A stretch of DNA of 5,220 nucleotides. It comes from an uncultured Aquimarina sp. (GTDB lineage: Bacteria > Bacteroidota > Bacteroidia > Flavobacteriales > Flavobacteriaceae). The translations under genes and the position numbers were made by a program. The stretch spans positions 1-5,220 of the forward strand of contig CALGNG010000292.1 in NCBI GenBank assembly GCA_937958735.1, written 5' to 3'. Positions 1 through 5,220 of the stretch are shown in pieces. Within the stretch, counting starts at the first letter, position 1. Every line of letters begins with the position of its first letter. The notes below the pieces were generated by a model. That model saw only the letters and a list, made by a program, of their open reading frames with translations. It was not told where the DNA came from and ran no database searches.

Positions 1-1
1 T

Positions 2-3000
2 GGTGGTGCTGAGCATATTGATAATCTTACACTTCAAGGCCCATTTGTAGGACCTCGTGCAGCTATGATTACTCCTTGGAGTACCAATGCTGTGGAGATT
101 ACACAAAATATGGCTATAGAAGGAATTATTCGTATCGAAGAATTTACGATTTCTACTGAAGGTTTTATCGATTTTGACCCAATGCTTTTTGAAAAGTTTA
201 CAGGATTAAATCAAGAAATGTTTACAGTAAGCATTACACCAGAAGCGGTATTGCCCATAGAAGATATTGCGGCGTATAATGCCCAAGAGGGACTATCCTT
301 GAGTATCGAGGAGGTAGAATACCTGGAAGGGGTAGCTATTAAAATAGGACGTAAATTAACGGACTCTGAAGTATTTGGATTTTCGCAAGTAAATTCGGAA
401 CACTGTCGTCACAAAATTTTTAATGGAACTTTTGTTATTGATGGCGAAGAAAAACCATCTTCATTATTCAAATTAATTAAAAAAACATCTCAGGCGCATC
501 CTAACGGAATTGTTTCTGCCTATAAAGATAATGTAGCTTTTGTAAAAGGACCTAAAGCAACCCAGTTTGCTCCTAAGACAGCTAATAAGCCAGATTATTA
601 CGAAGAAAAAGAATACGAAAGTGTAATCTCTATAAAAGCGGAAACGCATAATTTCCCAACTACGGTAGAGCCTTTTAATGGTGCCGCTACAGGAGCAGGG
701 GGAGAGATTAGAGACCGTCTAGCAGGTGGTAAAGGTTCGTTACCATTAGCAGGGACAGCAGTGTACATGACATCGTACTCGCGTTTAGAGGAAAACCGCC
801 CTTGGGAACAAAAAGTGGAAGAACGCCAATGGTTGTACCAAACGCCAATGGATATTCTAATAAAAGCGTCTAATGGAGCATCCGATTTTGGAAACAAATT
901 TGGACAGCCTTTAATTACAGGTTCGGTACTTACTTTTGAGCATCAAGAAGAGGCTCGCTTAATAGGTTTTGACAAAGTAATTATGCAAGCAGGTGGTATT
1001 GGTTACGGAAAAGCAGACCAAGCCATAAAAGACAAACCCAATACAGGTGACCAAATTGTACTTTTAGGAGGTGAAAATTACCGTATTGGTATGGGAGGAG
1101 CTGCCGTTTCTTCTGCTGATACAGGAGGGAATAATTCAGGTATAGAATTAAATGCCATACAACGTTCCAACCCAGAAATGCAAAAGCGTGCTGCTAATGC
1201 TATTAGAGGAATGGTAGAAAGTGACAAAAATCCAATTGTATCTATTCATGACCACGGAGCAGGTGGACACCTAAACTGCCTTTCGGAATTGGTAGAAGAA
1301 ACAGGAGGGAAGATTAACTTAGATAAATTACCTGTTGGAGACCCTACACTTTCTGCTAAAGAAATTATAGGTAATGAATCTCAGGAACGTATGGGATTGG
1401 TTATCGATTCTAAAAGTTTAGAAACCCTTACCGAAATTGCAGAGCGCGAACGCGCTCCTATATATAATGTAGGAAAAGTAACTGGAGACGATCGTTTTAC
1501 GTTCGAATCTGCTACCACAGCAGAAAAGCCAATGGATTTGGCTTTAGAAGATATGTTTGGGAGTTCTCCAAAAACCATAATGACAGACGAAACGCAAACC
1601 TACAATTACGAAGCGTTGAGTTACGATACAGATAATACAGTAAACTATATTAAACAAGTATTGCAGTTAGAAGCTGTTGCATGTAAAGATTGGTTAACTA
1701 ATAAAGTAGACCGTTGTGTAGGTGGTAAAGTAGCCAAACAACAGTGTGCAGGACCATTACAATTGCCTTTAAACAATGTTGGGGTAATGGCTTTGGATTA
1801 TAACAGTACTAATGGTATTGCTAATGCTTTAGGGCATTCTCCATTAACGGGTCTAATAGATCCGGCTGCGGGGAGTAAAAATGCTATAGCAGAATCTTTA
1901 ACCAATTTGGTTTGGGCACCTTTAGAAGACGGATTAAAGTCCGTTTCCCTTTCTGCAAACTGGATGTGGCCTTGTAATAACAAAGGAGAAGATGCGCGTT
2001 TGTATACTGCGGTAGAAGCCGTTTCGGACTTTGCTATTAACCTAGGTATTAATATTCCAACAGGAAAAGACTCGTTGTCTATGAAGCAAAAATATCCAGA
2101 CAAGGATGTAATTGCTCCAGGTACTGTAATTATTACTGCTGCAGGGCATTGTAATGAAATTAATAAAGTAGTAGAGCCAGTACTTAAAAAAGATGGTGGA
2201 GCTATTTATTATATTAATATTTCGGAAGACGACTTTAAATTAGGCGGTTCTTCTTTTGCGCAGATTTTAAATAAAATAGGGAATGAAGCACCAACAATTA
2301 AAAACGATGCTAATTTTGCTACTACTTTTAATACTGTGCAACAATTAATTAGCGAAGGACAAATATTAGCAGGACACGATATAGGTTCTGGTGGTTTAAT
2401 AACCACTTTGCTAGAATTGTGTTTTGCCGATGTAGATTTAGGAGCAAACATCAATTTAACAGAGCTTAAAGAAGTAGATACTACTAAAGTATTATTTGCG
2501 GAGAATATAGGATTGGTTTTCCAAGCTAAAGAAGATGAAGTATTAGAAGCAGTATTATCGAAGGCAAATATTACTTTTACTAAAGTAGGTACTGTAGTAG
2601 AAAGCGATCGTTTAAATATTAAAAACGGATCGGACTCTTTAAGTCTTTCGGTATCCGAATTACGAGATGTTTGGTTTAAAACTTCTTATTTATTAGATCA
2701 AAAACAAAGTGGTACAGAAAAAGCAACCGAACGTTACGACAACTATAAAAACCAAGCTTTAAAATATACATTCCCTTCGGATTTTGATGGAAAGAAACCT
2801 GTGTTTACAGGAAAACGTCCTAAGGCAGCTATTATAAGAGAAAAAGGAAGTAATTCCGAACGCGAAATGGCGAACTCTCTATATTTAGCAGGTTTTGATG
2901 TTAAGGATGTGCATATGACCGATTTAATTTCGGGTCGTGAGAATTTAGAAGATATTCAGTTTATCGGAGCAGTTGGAGGATTTTCTAATTCCGATGTATT

Positions 3001-3565
3001 AGGTTCTGCTAAAGGTTGGGCTGGAGCATTTAAGTATAACGACAAAGCTCGTACAGCTTTAGAAAACTTCTTTAAAAGAGAAGATACCCTTTCGGTTGGT
3101 ATTTGTAATGGATGCCAGTTATGGGTGGAGCTAGGTCTTATGGATCAAGAACAAACGCAAAAAGCAAAAATGCTTCATAACGATTCTCATAAACACGAGA
3201 GTAATTTTACTTCGGTAAAAATCCAGAAAAATAATTCGGTAATGCTTTCTAATTTAGAAGGGACTACGCTTGGAGTTTGGATTTCTCATGGAGAAGGAAA
3301 ATTTAGCTTACCAGAAGCAGAAGGGAATTACGATATTGTAGCTAAATATGGTTACGAAGGCTACCCAGCAAACCCTAATGGTTCTAGCTATAATACAGCT
3401 ATGTTAGCAACAAAAGATGGTAGACATTTAGCGACTATGCCACATATAGAAAGATCTATTTTTCAATGGAACTGGGCAAATTATCCAGCAGGTCGTAAAG
3501 ATGAGGTGACGCCTTGGTTACAAGCATTTACTAATGCAAGAGTTTGGATAGAGGAGAAGAAGTAA
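2..3565 (+). CDS. purL: Phosphoribosylformylglycinamidine synthase (PurL, single-chain), 5' end outside window
   Basis: Fourth step of de novo purine synthesis in the cytoplasm: ATP and glutamine convert FGAR to FGAM. The frame is open from base 2, so the ATG at 65 (inside MITPWSTNAVEI) is not the start; 1187 residues are visible, and about 30 N-terminal residues are probably missing for a roughly 1220-residue flavobacterial protein. Domains in order, numbered from the first visible codon: end of the PurS-like N-terminal domain; linker domain with NSEHCRHK (about 131-138); first AIRS/PurM-like half with KAETHNFPT (212) and a glycine-rich segment (about 227-257), then HDHGAGG (416); VDRCVGG (about 569); second PurM-like half with PTGKDSLSM (686) and GHDIGSGG (791). 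The C-terminal class I glutaminase spans about 938-1187, with nucleophile Cys1035 in GICNGCQ and the His1148/Glu1150 pair in MPHIE. All key residues are intact. It stands alone on its strand here and ends in TAATAG, followed by a terminator. Confidence 0.98.
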   Translation, partial: GGAEHIDNLTLQGPFVGPRAAMITPWSTNAVEITQNMAIEGIIRIEEFTISTEGFIDFDPMLFEKFTGLNQEMFTVSITPEAVLPIEDIAAYNAQEGLSLSIEEVEYLEGVAIKIGRKLTDSEVFGFSQVNSEHCRHKIFNGTFVIDGEEKPSSLFKLIKKTSQAHPNGIVSAYKDNVAFVKGPKATQFAPKTANKPDYYEEKEYESVISIKAETHNFPTTVEPFNGAATGAGGEIRDRLAGGKGSLPLAGTAVYMTSYSRLEENRPWEQKVEERQWLYQTPMDILIKASNGASDFGNKFGQPLITGSVLTFEHQEEARLIGFDKVIMQAGGIGYGKADQAIKDKPNTGDQIVLLGGENYRIGMGGAAVSSADTGGNNSGIELNAIQRSNPEMQKRAANAIRGMVESDKNPIVSIHDHGAGGHLNCLSELVEETGGKINLDKLPVGDPTLSAKEIIGNESQERMGLVIDSKSLETLTEIAERERAPIYNVGKVTGDDRFTFESATTAEKPMDLALEDMFGSSPKTIMTDETQTYNYEALSYDTDNTVNYIKQVLQLEAVACKDWLTNKVDRCVGGKVAKQQCAGPLQLPLNNVGVMALDYNSTNGIANALGHSPLTGLIDPAAGSKNAIAESLTNLVWAPLEDGLKSVSLSANWMWPCNNKGEDARLYTAVEAVSDFAINLGINIPTGKDSLSMKQKYPDKDVIAPGTVIITAAGHCNEINKVVEPVLKKDGGAIYYINISEDDFKLGGSSFAQILNKIGNEAPTIKNDANFATTFNTVQQLISEGQILAGHDIGSGGLITTLLELCFADVDLGANINLTELKEVDTTKVLFAENIGLVFQAKEDEVLEAVLSKANITFTKVGTVVESDRLNIKNGSDSLSLSVSELRDVWFKTSYLLDQKQSGTEKATERYDNYKNQALKYTFPSDFDGKKPVFTGKRPKAAIIREKGSNSEREMANSLYLAGFDVKDVHMTDLISGRENLEDIQFIGAVGGFSNSDVLGSAKGWAGAFKYNDKARTALENFFKREDTLSVGICNGCQLWVELGLMDQEQTQKAKMLHNDSHKHESNFTSVKIQKNNSVMLSNLEGTTLGVWISHGEGKFSLPEAEGNYDIVAKYGYEGYPANPNGSSYNTAMLATKDGRHLATMPHIERSIFQWNWANYPAGRKDEVTPWLQAFTNARVWIEEKK

Positions 3566-3581
3566 TAGTATTAAATCTATA

Positions 3582-3622
3582 AGAAAAGGGCTTTGTGAGA
3601 TAATTTCACAAAGCCCTTTTTT
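3582..3622. terminator. Bidirectional intrinsic terminator between purL and the convergent lipoprotein gene
   Basis: A perfect 15-bp inverted repeat pairs 3584-3598 with 3606-3620 around a 7-base loop (GATAATT). It can be lengthened by a G-T wobble and an A-T pair to 3582/3622. The stem contains GGGC/GCCC. On the plus strand the right arm ends in six T (3617-3622). On the minus strand the complement of the left arm gives TTTTCTT. It starts 16 bases after the purL stop and lies 39 bases beyond the stop of the opposing gene, so it can end transcription from both sides. Confidence 0.93.
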
Positions 3623-3661
3623 AGGTTTTTATAGGGTATTACTTTTGTGTTTAGAAATAGG

Positions 3662-4255
3662 TTATTTAATAATATTTCCTTTAAAGTCTATAATAACATC
3701 TTTTCCATTAATTTTTGCATTAGCGGTGCTTTCTGTGGAAAATGTGGAAATAAAATCAAAACTATAAGGGATTGTCAAGGTTCCTTTTTTGTCAATGGCT
3801 CCATATTTACCGCCTTGTAATATTTTGTAAGGACCTTTTTCAATGATTTTAAAATCTTTTCGGACTATTGCTATTCCATTAGTAAAAGGAGTAACATTTT
3901 CATAAATCGCATCTATTACAATAGCTCCACATTCGTTTATAAACCCAAGTTTATTGTCTTTTTTAAATCTTGCGTATTTTTCTTTAAAAGGATCAATAAA
4001 GTTATCTATTTCTAGAGTAGGGATATCCAATTTTTCACCTTTACTATTTATGTAGTAATTTCCATTACTATCTCCTACAGCGGCAATACCACAGTTAGTA
4101 AATTCACTAACAATACCAAACTGAGGTTCAATTGTAATTTTTTCATTTTGTTTAAAACCCCATCCTTCGGAAGTTTCAAAAGGAATAATTTTTTTTGACT
4201 GAGAATTGCAACTTACTAAAGAAAACAAAGCTATTAAATAAAATATTTTTTTCAT
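3662..4255 (-). CDS. WG-repeat lipoprotein, candidate immunity protein for the adjacent amidase
   Basis: A 197-residue protein. The start chosen is the ATG at 4255, which gives MKKIFYLIALFSLVSC, a lipoprotein signal peptide with lipobox LVSC and lipidated Cys16. A longer in-frame reading from 4354 would add 33 residues that are only an out-of-frame copy of the upstream amidase C-terminus. The leader before this ATG is A-rich, as is common in Bacteroidota. The mature part is made of WG-type beta repeats: GWGF with a following IEPQF (31-60), a degenerate unit GNYYINSKGE (65-100), KLGFINECGAIVIDAIYENV (102-134), KYGAIDKKGTLTIPY (150-184) and a closing partial unit KDVIIDFKGNII (185-196). The residues after Cys16 (NSQSKK) lack the acidic cluster that marks surface-exported lipoproteins in this phylum, so periplasm-facing anchoring is more likely. 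It begins 4 bases after the restored stop of the amidase gene, so the two are probably co-transcribed. The immunity role is inferred from position and localisation; WG repeats alone do not define function. Confidence 0.88.
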   Translation of the reverse strand: MKKIFYLIALFSLVSCNSQSKKIIPFETSEGWGFKQNEKITIEPQFGIVSEFTNCGIAAVGDSNGNYYINSKGEKLDIPTLEIDNFIDPFKEKYARFKKDNKLGFINECGAIVIDAIYENVTPFTNGIAIVRKDFKIIEKGPYKILQGGKYGAIDKKGTLTIPYSFDFISTFSTESTANAKINGKDVIIDFKGNIIK

Positions 4256-4259
4256 TTTT

Positions 4260-4768
4260 TTAGTTTGAAACCGCCCAGAATTCCATTGAATGAGCAGAAT
4301 TAAATAAATCATATGTTTTAACAGTCCCTTTATCCCATAAATCGGCATGACCATTGAGTCCAGACATTTGTTCGTGAAATAAAATTATTCCTTGTTCTTT
4401 GTAGTAAAGTCATGCTTACTAGGATTTACCGTTCCCTTCCATTCCAACGTGGGTTTTCCATATTTGTCATGGAGATACTTACTCATGTTTGGTACATTAA
4501 AAATATATTTTCCATTTTTACCTGTTACATAATCCCTTATAGATAAACCTGAACTATTTAAGTCACTTTGCGAAATTCTATGAGATACGGTATGATTTAA
4601 TGCATAGCAAAGTCTTACACAACAGGTATTATGAAAAGAGCTGTTTATCCAGTTTCTTGTTGCATCACTAGTTTTAGGACTATTATTTTTGCTAAAAGAT
4701 TTTTCTAATACAGACGATTCGTTAGGATACGCCATCCACATAGTTTGAAATTCATTAAGTTTTTCCAT
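4260..4768 (-). pseudogene. tae4: Tae4-like type VI amidase effector, broken by a one-base frameshift
   Basis: The 5' part (4385-4768, 127 residues from ATG at 4768) ends in TAA at 4385-4387. The same family continues one frame back, from GAA at 4395-4397 to TAA at 4260-4262. Joined, it is a 169-residue protein, close to the usual Tae4 length of about 160. Family marks: EFQTMWMAYPN (6-16), NTCCVRLCYALN with presumed nucleophile Cys49 (47-58), GKYIFNVPNMSKYL (86-99), GKP (104-106), then in the other frame QGIILF (126-131) and GHADLWD with presumed catalytic His141 (140-146). Tae4 enzymes are Cys-His (NlpC/P60-like) amidases that cut peptidoglycan stem peptides in the target cell's periplasm. 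There is no signal peptide, as expected for a type VI cargo. Without the second half the product lacks the catalytic His and should be inactive. The assignment rests on motif memory, not a search; a different NlpC/P60-type amidase is the main alternative. Confidence 0.8.
4387..4409 (-). other. Frameshift interval in the tae4-like gene
   Basis: The zero frame hits TAA at 4385-4387 and the downstream frame is closed upstream by a TGA at 4410-4412, so the frame change must lie between them. The likeliest place is the three-A run at 4398-4400 on the minus strand (ACAAAGAAC): one more A would give Thr-Lys-Glu-Gln-Gly-Ile-Ile and restore the family reading. The site does not form a classical X-XXY-YYZ slippery heptamer, which argues for a deletion or a read error over programmed frameshifting. 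Confidence 0.8.
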
Positions 4769-4983
4769 TTGAGTACTTTAGAATTAAAATTTGTAATACT
4801 AAATATAGACTAATTACAATGGAAAGATGGGAGGATGTTGTAATAATTAAAATTGAATAAAAAAATAGAGATGATTAATATCAATTAAATTATATAATAT
4901 GAATGTCGTCTGTTTCTTTTTATATAAAACTATAATAATTTACTAAGGCGTCATTATGTAATTAATGTGGTATAACTTCTGAT
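4769..4983. other. AT-rich intergenic stretch upstream of the amidase gene
   Basis: These 215 bases separate the membrane-protein stop from the amidase ATG, both on the minus strand. I see no RNA gene, strong hairpin or convincing small ORF. The length and composition suggest that the amidase operon has its own promoter here. The nearest match to the Bacteroidota -7 box TAnnTTTG is TATATTTA at 4800-4807 (minus), one base off and without a well-spaced -33 box, so no promoter is called. Confidence 0.4.
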
Positions 4984-5220
4984 TTAAATAGGTTTAGGAA
5001 TAATAATAGTAAGTACTTTAAAAATAAGTAAACTAACACAAATTCCTAAAGATATAAAACACATAGGAATTCCTCCGCCAGTTTTAGGACAAACTCCTGT
5101 CCCAGTAAGTTCGGTAAGGCTTCCAATAAGAGCCATAAGAAAAGGGATGCCTATAAAAAGGAAATAGATCTTGTTACTTATTTTATTATTTATTAGATGA
5201 CTAATTGTGGCTATTAAAAA
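4984..5220 (-). CDS. Unrecognised small integral membrane protein, N-terminus outside window
   Basis: The frame is open from the right edge and ends in TAA at 4984-4986, giving 78 visible residues. It contains two hydrophobic spans, about 19-36 (YFLFIGIPFLMALIGSL) and about 51-75 (IPMCFISLGICVSLLIFKVL and on). They flank a conserved-looking loop, TGTGVCPKTGGGIPMCF, with cysteines at 44 and 54. The first visible residues (FLIATISHLI) may be the end of an earlier span, followed by a polar, basic NNKISNK stretch. The only in-frame Met codons lie inside the hydrophobic spans, so the real start is beyond the window. The two-Cys loop could form a disulfide or bind metal, but I do not recognise the family. 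It points the same way as the amidase operon but is about 215 bases upstream, so a shared transcript is uncertain. Coding is supported by the coherent membrane topology and by the Gly/Pro/Cys loop. Confidence 0.7.
   Translation of the reverse strand, partial: FLIATISHLINNKISNKIYFLFIGIPFLMALIGSLTELTGTGVCPKTGGGIPMCFISLGICVSLLIFKVLTIIIPKPI

Noticed and set aside
598..2454. Minus-strand open frames of 65-101 codons inside purL
   Set aside because: They lie wholly opposite a conserved coding sequence, have no recognisable content and are shadows of it.
65..3565. purL starting at the ATG at position 65
   Set aside because: The frame is open to base 2 and the upstream codons read as PurL sequence (GAEHIDNLTLQGPFVGPRAA), so this Met is internal.
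4256..4354. A 33-residue N-terminal extension of the lipoprotein gene
   Set aside because: It would bury the signal peptide and lipobox, and this DNA is explained by the amidase C-terminus in another frame.
4394..4405. Programmed -1 ribosomal frameshifting as the source of full-length amidase
   Set aside because: The codons ACT ACA AAG AAC do not form a slippery heptamer and no clear pseudoknot or stem follows; a one-base loss in the A-run is simpler. It is not fully excluded.
4800..4807. TATATTTA as a -7 promoter box for the amidase operon (minus strand)
   Set aside because: One mismatch to TAnnTTTG and no TTG-type -33 box at the right distance; such matches are common in AT-rich DNA.
4819..4860. 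Plus-strand 13-codon ORF MERWEDVVIIKIE
   Set aside because: Too short, with no ribosome binding site well placed before the ATG, no stable context and no family; likely chance.
4769..4983. CRISPR, tRNA or small-RNA gene in the intergenic gap
   Set aside because: No direct repeats, cloverleaf or terminator-like hairpin is seen.

Overview
The window looks like chromosomal DNA from a marine- or soil-type member of the Bacteroidota, probably a Flavobacteriaceae. The evidence is the low-GC composition, A-rich leaders without a Shine-Dalgarno sequence in front of the minus-strand genes, a single-chain PurL of the length and wording typical of flavobacteria, and a Bacteroidota-style WG-repeat lipoprotein.

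Layout. Bases 2-3565 (+) hold nearly all of purL, the large single-chain phosphoribosylformylglycinamidine synthase of purine synthesis. The gene is open at the left edge and only a short N-terminal piece is missing. A strong hairpin with T-tracts on both sides (about 3582-3622) separates it from a convergent minus-strand group. Read in the direction of transcription (high to low coordinates), that group has three genes. The first is the C-terminal part of an unrecognised small membrane protein (4984-5220). After about 215 bases of AT-rich DNA without a convincing gene comes a Tae4-like peptidoglycan amidase, broken by a one-base frameshift (4260-4768). The last is a WG-repeat lipoprotein (3662-4255).

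The most interesting part is the amidase/lipoprotein pair. The amidase carries both halves of the Tae4 signature: an Asn-Thr-Cys motif in the 5' part and a Gly-His-Ala-Asp-Leu-Trp motif in the 3' part. The two halves lie in different frames, and a stop in each frame confines the frame change to about 23 bases. Once the frame is restored, the protein is 169 residues with no signal peptide, and its stop lies 4 bases before the lipoprotein ATG. That is the layout of a type VI effector followed by its immunity gene. The lipoprotein is predicted to sit in the periplasm, where an amidase would act. I therefore infer a toxin-immunity pair in which the toxin may now be inactivated and the immunity gene is intact, or in which the break is a sequencing error. 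WG-repeat protein as the immunity partner is the potentially new element. No secretion-system genes are visible in the window.
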